The notes beneath the pieces are model-generated. The model was not told the DNA's origin and did no database searches. It saw only the letters and a list, made by a program, of their open reading frames with translations. The position numbers were made by a program, and so were the translations under genes. This document shows positions 34,561 to 47,222 of a DNA stretch of 64,000 bases, piece by piece (positions within the stretch are counted from its first letter, which is position 1; each line of letters begins with the position of its first letter). Source of the stretch: Elymus sibiricus (Eukaryota; Streptophyta; Magnoliopsida; Poales; Poaceae); the NCBI GenBank assembly GCA_039707655.1, contig CM077667.1:543348222-543412221 (forward strand). Direction: 5' to 3'.

Positions 34561-35943
34561 TCTCTACTCCTAAAATGGGACTTGGTAGCCTCCCCTCCGC
34601 AGTTTTATTTCTTCTCATATCCCACCACCAACCCTTTATGTTGGTTTTTCACCCTCTAAAAAAAACTTCCCTAACCTTTCTAAACTTTCCTAACGACCCA
34701 TGTTACGAACGGGAACGTTACCAACCAATGAAATCCAGTTTCATAGCAATTGATTTCAAATTCTAACTTTCCTATTAATTCTTTACTCAGGTGTTGTCTC
34801 ATCAGAGATTGATTACCATATAGTAAAAAATAAATCACAATCAATCAAGCATTGATGAGATATTTCCTTTCTTATTACCATTCACTGCCATATACAATCA
34901 TCAATCACACAACTGACAACAACATACGTCATATTTTTTTTTGTTTCATGGTAATGCACAACATTCTTGTACATTTTCTGGTTAGGATAGAAGGGCAAAT
35001 TCATTGTTGGTTGTGTCAAGAGTTAATAACGGTGACAGTGGCGTCTTAGTTGCATGCCCAGCAACGGCCATCACATTGTTTTATGGTAATGAGCGACATT
35101 CAACTATATGTTACAACATGTCAATGGCTTAGGAGATATCGGATATGCAATCTTTTATCGAGGGGCATCATGGGTGGCTCGCGCCTCCTATCCCTTGATG
35201 GTGGTGGCGTATCGACATAAACACGGGCGATTGGCAGGGGGTTCCTCATTGGCGGTTCATGGGTAAGTATGGTGTAAAGAAGATAGGGTGCCATGGCGAA
35301 TGTGAGGTGGGCGTTATCCAGTTTTGAAAGAGAGAGCTCGAGCGAGAAATGTCTTGCTACGATGGGAAACCGGGTGGGAAGGGGAGGGTCCGGTAGAAAA
35401 AGGTAAGGTTGCATCGTGGGGTGGCGAGCTAGCTGGACACCCATTTGATATCCAAGCACGCCCGAGCGTATGAGGCAGAAGTGAGTTTTGAAAATTATTT
35501 GTTTGATTCATTTATGAGACAGGACTTTCGACACTCGGGTGCCCCTGCACCCTCTATGAAGAGTAAATTCAAATAAATAAAATCTAAAACTTTGAAACTT
35601 CAAACAAACATGATTAAACATTCGACGTTCTTGCAAATTGTTAGCCCTAAATAACATCCGAGGAGACCTCACCTAAAAATAGCAGTGGTCAAAGTTTATG
35701 TGCATTTTTAAGTAGTAATTTTTTTTTGTGAGGGCTCCTCGAGTGGTATCTGTGGCTGAAAATTGGCAAGAACATCAAAAGTTTGCTCATCTTTGATCCC
35801 CTAAAGTTTTTGATTTTTTGATTTTTCTTTATTTTATTTTAAATTTACTGCTCATGAGGGTGTAGGGCCATCCGGGAGCTGTCATACCTTTCTCTTCATT
35901 TATTTTTATCTTATCCTGTAGCAACGCACGGGCGTTCTACTAG
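34561..35943 (+). mobile_element. Non-autonomous Helitron (1383 bp)
   Basis: The 5' end is A|TCTCTACTCCTAAAATGGG. The 3' end is a hairpin (AACGC-ACGG-GCGTT, 35923-35936) followed by CTAC|TAG-type CTAG (35940-35943) and a host T. Insertion between A and T without target duplication fits Helitrons. It carries block Q (34614-34910) and a nested fold-back MITE (35530-35881). No Rep/helicase. Confidence 0.7.
35530..35881. mobile_element. Long fold-back MITE nested in the Helitron
   Basis: The left arm (CTCGGGTGCCCCTGCACCCTC, 35534 on; GTTCTTGCAAATTG; TCCGAGGAGACCTCAC) pairs in order with the reverse complement of the right arm (CTCCCGGATGGCCCTACACCCTC; GTTCTTGCCAATTT; CTCGAGGAGCCCTCAC). The arms together cover nearly the whole ~350 bp, so a transcript would fold into one long imperfect hairpin. 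Confidence 0.75.
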
Positions 35944-36974
35944 TGGTAATAGAAAGCTAGATGTAGCTCTGTTAGTAGGTTTGCTCAGTACAAATCATTT
36001 GGAGTTGCAATTTGTATAAGTCGGCACTTGAGAATAGTTATACAGATCAAGGAGAGATGTTCAATTTTATGTAACTCTCTCTTGTCTTGGGGTAATACTT
36101 TTTACTAAAAAAGGCTTTCGCCCCGCTTTATATATGAAACAACGAGGTGCAATACTTTTTAGACCGGTGTAGTCTACCTATTCGGGGAATTTTGTGCGAA
36201 GGTTGAAGTAGATTAATACTTCAACATTGAGGTAAGTGTATGGCAGCAATCATTATTGCATGGTAGCAATTGTGGTTCCCATGAACTCAGTACTGAAGAT
36301 AATGCTACTAAGGCATACATATCGCATACTGCCTGCTCAACTGTCTGACACAACTACACCACCAGCTGACCAGCCGGTAGCAGCGGCACCGCATGCTCAC
36401 CGGTCCGACATTGAAGTGAAACGTCACAACAGAAAAAAAAAATCAGGTCAAAGCTTGAATGCCACCTAAAGCATCCCTGTCAAGAAGAGGACCCAGACGC
36501 ACAAGAAAGATGAGAACAACGAGAACACCAAGCTGGAACGAATCGTCGTCGAGGACGAAATGACCAACCCGTTACTCGATGAAGCGCTAGAAAATCGGAT
36601 CCATTTGTGAGGCCCACTTCGCTAGTTAATTAAAACTTGAATAGAAACTAGAGGAATGCCAACGACACCCATTAGTACAGTCACATGAGAGAAAGAAACA
36701 TGGAAAATACGACATAACTTGCAAGCACTGAAGTTTATGAGGATACACGCAAAACACAAAATAGCTTTAAGAAACTTAAATCGTCACTTGATTAATAACC
36801 ATGCAACTGGCTTGACGATCTAGATTTATATTATTCTATACTCTAATGTCTAAAAAATACCATGGGGTGGGGGTGTCTCCCCTACTATTATAGGATAAAA
36901 TAAATAAACACTATTCACGATTCATCCATCCATCAAAGCAGAACCTAAGCCATGGAAAAGAAAGTGAGAAAATC
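35944..36974. other. Flank of the disrupted gene, no gene
   Basis: At about 36110 the block AAAAAAGGCTTTCGCCCCGC TTTATATATG looks like a reversed retroelement tail (compare 18770). The rest is non-coding. It should include the 3' UTR of the gene ending at 36975. Confidence 0.4.
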
Positions 36975-37132
36975 TCAAGTCGCTACTACACCAAGGCGGG
37001 AAACAAATAAGGCAAACCAATTAACCTCTAAGGGCACGATCTCTTTACGACTGACATCATGACCGCATCGATAATCCATCACTTCGTGCACCACCCCTGT
37101 CTTGACATCGGCAACATACATGTGTTGGTCAT
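36975..37132 (-). pseudogene. C-terminal part of the disrupted F-box-associated gene
   Basis: On the minus strand the 158 bases left of the Gypsy element read, from the target duplication, QHMYVADVKTGVVHEVMDYR and onward to a TGA at 36975-36977. The frame is exactly the one in which the 47223-48254 fragment stops at the other side (LLIKGDD). This is the natural C-terminus, about 50 residues, cut off by the insertion. Confidence 0.8.
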
Positions 37133-38522
37133 TGTTGACACCTGATTTTGGCACGATGCAAAATGCAGTAAAGATGGACTCAAACGAAAAAGTTTTCTAT
37201 ACAAGACAGTTCATATTGCCGAGTGAAACAACTTTTATGTTTAGGCCATCACCATTCGGCATCATATCAAGGCCCAAAATTACACTTGGATCGTCATGTT
37301 AGATGTTCTGAGTGCTTTTTGGTCGATTACGCCTCCAAGACAACCTCGGATGAAGAAATGCTCTACATGGATTGTCTTCGTCTCGTCGAGCTGATTGATT
37401 TTGATATATAAATCGTCTCAATCCGAGGACATATGCAACCTGGAGAGACAAAATAAGATCAGGCTGAAGTTTGAGTCGGAAAATCCGAATAAAAAAGCTT
37501 GCCGGCAAAGTGGTTGCCGGCCGTGGAAAAAGCTTGCCAGGCAAAGAGCTTGCCGGGGGAAAAGCTTGCCGGGTGAAAAGCTTGCCGGGCAAAGAGCTTG
37601 CCGGGTGAAAAGCTTGCCGGGTGAAAAGCTTGCCGGGTGAAAGCTTGCCGGCCGAGTGGAAAAGGTCAATTTTGGGCAATCCGACCAGAAGCTAAAGACG
37701 GGCTCAAACGAGTATCTAGATGGCCTCGTATGGAAAAGTGTTCTACATGAAAGTTGTGCGTATCGTCGAAACGGTCAACTTTGCTTTTGGAGTCATCATC
37801 ATTTGAGATAATATACGGCCTGTAAAATCTCTACAAAACTCGGACAGCCTAGTCAGCCACAGGACCAAATCCGACTGGAAGTTAAAGATGATCTCGTGGA
37901 GTATTGAAGATGACCTTATTTGGAAAAGTGATCAAAAAAATAATTGTTCGTCTCGTCGAAACGATTGATTTGGATATAAAAATCGTCTCAATCGGAGGTC
38001 GTATGCAGATTCTATAGTCCGCGCAAGGAGCAAGACAGAAATTTGGGCCAGATTCGGGTTGAATCCGAGTTAGACTAGAGCTAGGACTCTAGGACGTGAA
38101 TTGATGTAATTTTCTTGTAAGGAAAGCCTAGATGAATCATTTGCTTGTACAGGAAGTCCAGCCGCCTCTTATATATGTTGGGGGTGACGGCCGATTGAAC
38201 AACACACAATAGAACAAATCAATATACTACTTTTCAGTCTACGTTATATCCCTCCATCGTTTTTCTCTCTCGTTCTTCGCTGTTCTTCGTGTTTGAGAGC
38301 TGCGAATCCCGAGGCTCTAGGGGCGAGCGAATCGACCTAGAGCAGCCCATAGCCGCCGCACTCCCTGACGGGGTCCCTCCCGGGCGTGCGGGGTTTCGGG
38401 TCTGCAAAAGCGTCCGCCGGCTGTCTTGCGTATCGCGCTGCAGGACGGTCCTCCTTCGACGTGAGCTGCGGTGCATCACCCCCGGCGTCGAGGGTACACA
38501 GTGACGTGTTCGTGTGTCAACA
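37133..38522 (+). repeat. 5' LTR of the Tat element
   Basis: It is 1390 bp, with TG...CA ends and a TATA box at 38170-38176. A tandem array of 15-17-base units (AAAAGCTTGCCGGGTG) lies at about 37490-37655. It is 31 bases longer than the 3' LTR because it has two extra array units. Confidence 0.95.
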
Positions 38523-38529
38523 CACTTTT

Positions 38530-38547
38530 TGGCGACTCCGCTGGGGA
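38530..38547 (+). other. Primer-binding site
   Basis: TGGCGACTCCGCTGGGGA just inside the 5' LTR is complementary to a tRNA 3' end of the form ...GTCGCCA. I suspect a tRNA-Arg but cannot prove it. Confidence 0.7.
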
Positions 38548-38576
38548 ACGAAGATCCATCATCATCATCATCCATC

Positions 38577-41500
38577 ATGTCTGATCTTCCCAAGCCGAGT
38601 GAAGTAGACGCCGATAACATCATTAAGCCCAGTCTTGATGAGTTATCGGCTGATCATCGCCAAGCTTATGAGGAGTACAAGAAGGCGCGTGAAGAGAAGG
38701 AGTTGCAGGAGTTCCTTGGAAACTTCAAGAAGGATCGTCAAGGCAATGTCACTCCGATTGGAGAAATCAAGTTCCCTCCTCTTCAAGCCGAGCAGGTTAA
38801 ACCTCCTGTAAGTACTACCTTTTCTCCTAAGCAGTGGGCTGAGATTGAGAGTCGTATTGCTGATGGTAACAATCTGGTCTATCAATCCTTTTTAGAGAAT
38901 ACTAATGCTCAGAAAAATATGCCTCAATCATCTACTCGTAATACTGGTGTGTCGACTGGTGTAGAAAGCCCTAATCTGTCTTTACCTATTTCATCGCCAC
39001 CTCCCATGCCGATGAATTATTATCCTACCCACACCAATCAGATCGTGGCTGCACCCGCTAATCCCATCATGAGCATGCCAAGTTCGGTGCCAATACCGAA
39101 CCAAGCTTTACCTATAGGCGCAAACGCTGCTAGATCATTGCCGAACTATGGTTCGGCATACATGCCACAGTTTCTACCTGCAACCAGTAATCCTACTCCT
39201 CCTATGCCACTGCAGCAAAACTCATCGTCTACTATGGACGATGCTCTAGCTAATTTTAGAGAGGAGATGGCTAAGATGCTTAGGGAAAATTTTGGTGTTG
39301 AATTACCTAGGAATCGGATTTACCAAAAACCGTATCCTGAGTACTTTGATGCAATCCAGTGCCCTCCGGGATATAAAATTCCAGATTTTGTTAAATTCAA
39401 TGGAGAGGGCACAAAAACCACATGGGAGCATGTTAGTCAATACTTAGCTCAGTTAGGTGAAGCAGGATCGTTAAATGAATTGAAAGTGCGTTGATTTCCT
39501 TTATCATTGACTGGTACCGCATTTTCGTGGTTTTCTTCTTTACCGCATGGTTCTATCCGTGTGTGGTCGCAGCTAGAACAGAAATTTCATGATCACTTTT
39601 ATAGCGGTGACAATGAACTTAAGTTGTCACATCTTACATCGGTTAAGCAGAAACATGATGAATCGGTCTCCGATTATGTCAAGAGGTTTAGAGAAACAAA
39701 GAACCGGTGTTATAGTTTGGTGATAACCGAGAGGGATTTGGCAGATCTTGTGCTTAATGGTTTAAGAACTCGCATTAGAGAAAAGCTGGAAGGTTATGAG
39801 TTCTTAAGTATCAACCAAGTCTTGCAAAGAGCTTTGGCTCAGGAGAGCCGAAGCAAAGATATCAAAGAGGTGCATAGGTACAAAACTGATCGTCCAAAGA
39901 TGAATATGGTTGAATATGATAGTGATCACTCGGACGATGAGGGTGATATTTATGCTGCTGAATTTGTTTGGCCCTCAAAGGCCAAACCATTTATTTGTAA
40001 TGATCTGAAACCGATTCATAAGAATCGTGATGAAGAGATGAAGTTTACTTTTAACATTGCTAAGTGTGACAAAATATTTGATGCTTTGCTGCAAGCTAAG
40101 ATCATTAGGATATCTCATACTTTACCGTCGTTTGAAGAGCTGAAACGGCGTGCTTATTGTAAGTATCATAATTCTTTTTCTCATGCTACTAATGATTGCA
40201 ATGTTTTCCGACGACAGATACAATCGACCATTAATGACGGACGATTGAACTTTTCTGAGATGCAAGTTGATAAGCAGCCCTTCCCAATGAACACTCTGGA
40301 TTTGGAGGGAAAAAAGTTGCTCATTCGGCCGGAGGTAGCCGAATCTGCTAATAAAACTAATGTCATTGTTGGTGAGCCCAGGAAAAGCAAGGAGGACAGC
40401 AAGGTCTTGGGGAGGCAGGTTGTGCTTGACAAGCAACCCGATGGCGAGGAAGTAATCAAGATCACCATCAAAAATCCTGCACTCGGGGGGCAACCACAGG
40501 TGCAACAAGACACTCGTGTTAAATTTGTTAAACCCAAGAGTCCAGAAGTTGGCAAGTGGAAGAGGAATGAAGCTAAGGTACAGCGTAAGCAAATCAAGCC
40601 AACTTTTGATATGCTGCTGTCCAAATATGCAAATCAGTCGGCCGGCTCTAGCTCTAATCGGTCATCGTACCTGAAGCGACCAATGTCACCATCAACTGAT
40701 AAGTTCAGTAGGTATGCAAAACCGACTGGATCAAGGGTGCCATTTCCACAAGAACAACGACAACCTGTTTGGGATCGACTTGGATGCTCATATGAAAACC
40801 GACTGAACATTGGTGTCCATTACTCGGTTGGTCAAAATTTGCCGCCGAGTGCAAACTATCCGAGTGTAAGAATGCACCCGGGTGGGAGTTATCTGAATGA
40901 AAGGATACAGCCGAGTGGATTCTACTCAGTTGAACGTCTGAGTGGATTTCGTCCGAGTAAAAAGGTGCGCCCAAGTGAAAACTTCGTAGGCCAGAAAAGT
41001 CAACAAGAGTGGCATGTCAAGTTGTCAAGTGTTGCAGCAGTGGAGGCAGGAAAAGGCAAGGAAAATATCAATGCTGACTCACTCGTCTTGGGCACTGAAA
41101 CGTTCACCACACAACAGCCGACTGTGCATAGCAACCCAACTGAGCCGATACTTGTTATCATGCCAAAGCACTCAGCCAATGATCATGAAGCAAGTACCAG
41201 CCAAGTGAAGCCAATTGATCCTAAATACACTCAGCCAAGGTGGTGTCCTCCAGGGCTGACAAAGACACAAAAGAGGAAACTACAGAGGTTGAGAAATCAA
41301 GATATGGCAGAACAAGAGGTCGAGAAGCAAAGGGACGAGTTGTTCAATATCACTTGGCCCATGGTACCAGCAAAGCAAGTGTGGAAGCCTAGACCAATAC
41401 AAAGTATAGTGGCTTCTACATCTATCACAGTAGCGCCTGCACCGCCAAAAGAGGATGATGCAACCGTTCTCACATCGTCCACGTCACCTATTACTTCTCC

Positions 41501-42287
41501 TTCACTCGGACAGAATTCAGATTTGGTGGACGCGCACGAGGAGGAAGACGATCTGTTGGACTATGAGTCTACACCGGTTCATGAAAGTATGGATATCAAT
41601 ATGGTGTATTACTTGCCCGCTGAATTCCGTGCTGTAGATGAAGAAGGGGAAGTGGCTCAGCTGGATTTTGGCCCCAAAAATGCAATATTCGAGAAGCCAA
41701 AAGAACCAGTGACGCACTTGAAACCATTGTACCTCAGAGGTCATATCAATGGATCAACACTCACTCGGATGCTTGTTGATGGTGGTGCTGTAGTGAATCT
41801 CATGCCTTATTCGGTCTTCAAGAAATTGGGCTTGCCCGATGAAGAGTTGATAAAGACCAATATGGTGCTTAACGGATTTGAAGGCAAAGAGAAAACTGAA
41901 GCCAGAGGTGTGATGTATGTGGAGCTTACCGTCGGAAGCAAAACTTTGGCTACTGCATTCTTTGTTGCCGAGGTTCAAGGTAACTACAATGTTATTTTAG
42001 GCCGTGATTGGGTTCATGCAAATCAGTGTGTGCCATCTACTATGCACCAGTTTTTAATCCAGTGGGTCGATGATGAAGTGGAAGTCATTCATGAGGATAA
42101 TTCGGCTTGTGTTGCTTTGGCCGATGCATCGGTGGATTGGCAACATCCCAATGCTACTTGCTTGACGGGGCGCGACCTATCAGAGTTTGATTTTCTCAGT
42201 GCTACGAAGAATGGTTTTGTGCCTGTTTCTTTAAAGCCGGTTGGTGGTAATCGGCTACAAAACATAATGTATTTAAATGGATCCTAA
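38577..42287 (+). pseudogene. Gag and protease of the Tat element, one stop
   Basis: The ATG at 38577 starts MSDLPKPSEVDADNIIK. The frame runs to a TGA (39492-39494) and continues unchanged to 42287. The gag core (FSWFSSLPHGSIRVWSQLEQ) follows the stop. A CxxH...HxxxxC zinc-knuckle-like motif (CKYHNSFSHATNDC) lies near 40160-40200. The retropepsin active site is LVDGGAVVNLM (near 41770-41800), with GG where DSG/DTG is usual, as in many plant elements. The upstream extension to 38514 is not needed. Confidence 0.88.
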
Positions 42288-45200
42288 TTCTGAGTGGTTA
42301 CAAAAGAGACTTATAGAATATCGGTCCAATGAGAACGATATGTACGAGTCTATAGAGGAGTTAGATGATATGGATAAACTTGGACAGGGTTTTCAGTCGG
42401 CTGGTCCATTAGAAGAAATAGATATAGGAGATGGTTCAGTTCCTAGGCCGACATTTGTAAATGAAAACTTAAGAGCCGATCATAAAACTAAGTTGATCGG
42501 GCTATTGAAAGAATATGTTTGTTGCTTCGCATGGGAATATCATGAGATGCCAGGTTTAAGCCGAGAGCTAGTGGAACATCGGTTACCTATAAAGGCCGGT
42601 TTTAGACCTTACAAACAATCGGCCAGAAAATTTAATCCAAAAACATATGACCGGATCAAGGAGGAGATCGGTCGGTTGCTTAAAGCTAATTTCATTCGGC
42701 CTTGCAGGTATGCCGAGTGGATCTCTAACATTGTGCCGGTGGAGAAGAAAGGATCCGGTAAGTTAAGGGTGTGCATTGATTTCAGAGATTTGAATAGAGC
42801 TACACCCAAAGATGGGTATCCCATGCCAATAGCCGACATGCTTATTAATGATGCTTCTGGGCATAAGGTGATTAGCTTTCTTGATGGTAATGCGGGTTAC
42901 AATCAAATTTTTATGGCCGAAGAAGACATGTCCAAGACAGCCTGTCGTTGCCCTGGTTTCCTTGGTTTATTCGAGTGGACAGTGATGACATTCGGATTAA
43001 AAAATGCTGGTGCCACATATCAAAGGGCAATGAATTTAATTTTCCATGATTTACTTGGTATTATACTTGAAGTCTATATTGATGATATTGTTGTCAAATC
43101 GGATGCTTTTAAGTCTCATTTGGCCGATTTGCGTTTAGTTTTTGAAAGAATGAAAAAATACGGACTGAAGATGAATCCTTTGAAGTGTGCATTCGGCGTG
43201 TCGGCTGGAAAGTTTTTGGATTTTATTATTCATGAGAATGGCATAGAAATTGGTCCCAAAAAGATAGAAGCTATACAAAAAGTGAAGGCTCCAACATGCA
43301 AGAGAGATATGCAAAAATTCCTTGGCAAGGTCAATTATTTGAGAAGGTTCATAACTAATTTGTCAGGGAAGGTTGATGCATTCACTCCTATCCTTCGGTT
43401 AAAGAATGATGCTGATTTTACTTGGGGGGCAAAACAGCAAGAGGCATTCGACATGATCAAAACTTATTTGAGCACTCCTCCGGTGATGAAAGCACCCAAA
43501 CATAAAGAGCCCTTTAGGCTTTACATTGCGGCGGAAAAAGGTGTTATTGGTGCTGTATTGACTCAAGAAACCAAAGGAAGAGAGCATACTATTACATATC
43601 TGAGCCGACGCTTATTGGACGCCGAGACAAGGTATACATTTATTGAAAAATTATGCCTCTGTTTATATTATGCTTGCACAAAACTGAGACATTACCTAGT
43701 GCCGAGTGCCTGCATAGTAGCTTGTCAAACCGATGTCATTAAGTACATGTTGCATAGGCCAATTCTTAGTGGTAGAATTGGCAAGTGGGCTTATGCTTTA
43801 ATTGAGTATGATTTGGCTTATGAATCTCTAAAATCCATGAAAGGTCAAATTGTTGCTAATTTTATTGTTGAGCATCGGATTAATGACAAGCATGATGTTG
43901 ATATAAACCTTGTCTCATTAGTGCCATGGAGGTTATATTTTGATGGTTCAGTTTGTAGCAATGGCCAGGGTGTTGGTATTGTTTATATATCTCCTCATGG
44001 TGCTGTTTTTGAAGCCTCGTGCCGACTGGAATATTTTTGCACAAATAATCAAGCCGAATATGAAGCATTGTTGTTCGGTTTAGAGATGTTTCTCGCTATA
44101 GGTGCTACACATGTTGAGGATTTTGGCGATTCGTTATTAGTAGTGCAGCAAGTGTCCAAAGTCTTTCAATGTTTAGACGAATCACTTAATGTTTATCTTG
44201 ATAAGTGTTTAGATACGATTTCTACTTTGGATTATTTTAGCATTGCTCATATATCTAGACATGAAAATTGGAGAGCAAATGAGTTGGCACAGCAAGCATC
44301 CGGCTATCATGTTGATCATGGCATGTTTCATATTTCTCAGAAGCCGATGTCTTGTCTTGCTAATATGGGAGAGGTCGAACCAGAGACCACTGATTCGGCC
44401 ACTAACAATAAATCTAGTGCAGGTGAAAATCATGACTGGAGGAAGCCCATTATTGATTACTTGTGCAATCCGAGTAAAAGGGTGGACAGGGCTGTTCGGC
44501 GTATGGCTTTCAAATATACAATGAGAGATGATGGTCTTTATCGCCGAACGGTTGAAGATGTTCTTTTGAAGTGTTTGGACGAGGACCAAGCAAGAGTTGC
44601 TATGGGAGAGGTACATGAAGGCATTTGTGGTACTCATCAGTCGGCACCCAAAATGAAATGGCTCTTACGACGTGCTGGATTTTATTGGCCGACTATGATC
44701 AATGATTGATTCAGGTATTATAAAGGGTGTGAAGCTTGTCAAAAATTTGGTGATATTCAGTTGGCTCCTTCTGCTATGTTACATCCTATTATCAAGCCGT
44801 GGCCTTTTAGAGGATGGGGTTTAGACTTCATTGGACAAATTCATCCATCTTCTTCAAAGGGGCATCGGTTCGTGTTGGTGGCAACCGATTATTTCACTAA
44901 ATGGTCTGAAGCAGTACCTCTTAAGAACATGACACATACGGAGGTAATTCAATTCATAACCAAACACATTATTCATAGATTCGGCATTCCTCAGACGTTG
45001 ACTACAGATCAAGGTTCATCTTTCAAGTCACATCAAGTTAGAGAATTTGCCGAATCATATAACATAAAGTTGCTCAATTCATCTCCGTATTATGCCCAAG
45101 CTAATGGACAAGCTGAGTCTAGCAACAAAATATTGATTAAGCTCATCAAGAAGAAGATTGAGGATAATCCAAGAAAATGGCATGAGTTGTTGTCTGAGGC

Positions 45201-45693
45201 TTTATGGGCACATAGAATCTCAAGGCATGGTGCTACAAAGGTAACTCCGTATGAGCTAGTATACGGTCAAGAGGTTGTTTTACCAGTGGAAGTAAATTTG
45301 AGTGCTTTGAGAATAGCCAAACAAAATGATTTATCGGCAGTGGACTTTTATGATTTGATGATGGACAATATTGATGAGGTTGCCGATAAACGTTTGGCTG
45401 CATTAAAGGCCATAGAGAGGGACAAGTTGAGGGTAGCAAGAGCTTACAATAAAAAGGTCAAGTTGAAGAATTTTCAAGTTGGCAATCTTGTGTGGAAAGT
45501 GATTCTGCCGATTGGTTCTAGAGATAGAAAATTTGGAAAATGGTCTCCAAACTGGGAAGGTCCTTTTAGGATTGCAAGAATAGTTCCTGGAAATTCATAT
45601 TTGGTGGAATCCATACAAGGGGTATTATTACCTCGAGCTCTCAATGGCAGATATCTGAAGAAGTACCATCCGAGTGTGTGGCAAGAAGCCTAA
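42277..45693 (+). pseudogene. Pol of the Tat element: RT, two RNase H domains, integrase, one stop
   Basis: This frame overlaps the gag-protease frame by 11 bases and is shifted +1; it is unclear whether that is decay or natural. RT carries YIDDIVVKS near 43075. The first RNase H is degenerate (LYIAAEKGVIGAVLTQE). A second RNase H (WRLYFDGSV, AEYEALLFGL, GDSLLVVQ) is the extra domain of Tat elements. The integrase zinc region (HEGICGTH...) is cut by a TGA at 44707-44709 just before FRYYKGCEACQ in the same frame. The core is present: GLDFIG, TDQGSSF and a glutamate in GQAESSN. The end at 45691-45693 is TAA. Confidence 0.9.
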
Positions 45694-45863
45694 TTAGGCA
45701 ATGGCCGATATATGACTATCGCCCTTAGCATAAACATGGACGATACATAATTATCGCCCTGAGAAATATAGATGGCCGATGGAGTGTTAACATCGTCCTT
45801 AGAACAAACATGGTGCAAATTATTTTTCGGCATGCAAGCTTTGCCGAAAAACAGGGGGGCATG

Positions 45864-47222
45864 TGTTGACACCTGATTTTGGCACGATGCAAAATGCAGT
45901 AAAGATGGACTCAAACGAAAAGGTTTTCTATACGAGAAATTTCATATTGCCGAGTGAAACAACTTTGATGTTTAGGCCATCACCATTCGGCATCATATTA
46001 AGGGCCAAAATTACACTTGGATCGTCATGTTAGATGTTCTGAGTGCTTTTTGGTCGATTACGCCTCCAAGACAACCTCGGATGAAGAAATGCTCTACATG
46101 GATTGTCTTCGTCTTGTCGAGCTGATTGATTTTGATATATAAATCGTCTCAATCCGAGGTCATATGCAACCTAGAGAGACAAAACAAGATCAGGCTGAAG
46201 TTTGAGTCGGAAAATCCGAATAAAAAAGCTTGCCGGCAAAGTGGTTGCCGGCCGTGGAAAAAGCTTGCCAGGCAAAGAGCTTGCCGGTGGAAAAGCTTGC
46301 CGGGTGAAAAGCTTGCCGGGCAAATAGCTTGCCGGGTGAAAAGCTTGCCGGCCGAGTGGAAAATGTCAATTTTGGGCAATCCGACCAGAAGCTAAAGACG
46401 GGCTCAAACGCGTATCTAGATGGCCTCGTATGGAAAAGTGTTCTACATGAAAGTTGTGCGTATCGTCGAAACGGTCAACTTTTCTTTTGGAGTCATCACC
46501 ATTTGAGATAATATACGGCCTGTAAAATCTCTACAAAACTCGGACAGCCTAGTCAGCCACAGGACCAAATCCGACTGGAAGTTAAAGATGATCTCGTGGA
46601 GTATTGAAGATGGCCTTATTTGGAAAAGTGATCAACAAAAGAATTGTTCGTCTCGTCGAAACGATTGATTTGGATATAAAAAACGTCTCAATCGGAGGTC
46701 GTATGCAGATTCTATAGTCCGCGCAAGGAGCAAGACAGAAATTTGGGCCAGATTCGGGTTGAATCCGAGTTAGACTAGAGCTAGGACTCTAGGACGTGAA
46801 TTGATGTAATTTTCTTGTAAGGAAAGCCTAGATGAATCATTTGCTTGTACGGGAAGTCCAGCCGCCTCTTATATATGTTGGGGGTGACGGCCGATTGAAC
46901 AACACACAATCGAACAAATCAATATACTACTTTTCAGTCCACGTTTTATCCCTCCATCGTTTTTCTCTCTCGTTCTTCGATGTTCTTCGTGTTTGAGAGC
47001 TGCGAATCCCGAGGCTCTAGGGGCGAGCGAATCGACCTAGAGCAGCCCATAGCCGCCGCACTCCCTGACGGGGTCCCTCCCGGGCGTGCGGGGTTTCGGG
47101 TCTGCAAAAGCGTCCGCCGGCTGTCTTGCGTATCGCGCTGCCGCACGGTCCTCCTTCGACGTGAGCTGCGGTGCATCACCCCCGGCGTCGAGGGTACACA
47201 GTGACGTGTTCGTGTGTCAACA
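45864..47222 (+). repeat. 3' LTR of the Tat element
   Basis: 1359 bp, TATA box at 46870-46876. The AAGCTTGCCGGGTG array is two units shorter than in the 5' LTR. Confidence 0.95.

Larger units (their letters stand above)
37133..47222 (+). mobile_element. Complete Ty3/Gypsy retrotransposon, Tat lineage (10,090 bp)
   Basis: LTRs at 37133-38522 and 45864-47222 both start TGTTGACACCTG and end GTGTCAACA. Target duplication GTCAT is at 37128-37132 and 47223-47227. A primer site (TGGCGACTCCGCTGGGGA, 38530-38547) lies 7 bases after the 5' LTR and would pair with a tRNA ending TCGCCA. A purine tract (ACAGGGGGGCATG) precedes the 3' LTR. Domain order gag, protease, RT, RNase H, a second RNase H, integrase points to the Tat lineage. 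Hand comparison of the LTRs gives about 28 substitutions plus a 31-base length change. Stops in gag and integrase and a frame change before RT make it non-autonomous. Confidence 0.95.

Noticed and set aside
40122..40624. Minus-strand ORFs of 147-156 aa
   Set aside because: Shadows of the gag frame on the plus strand.
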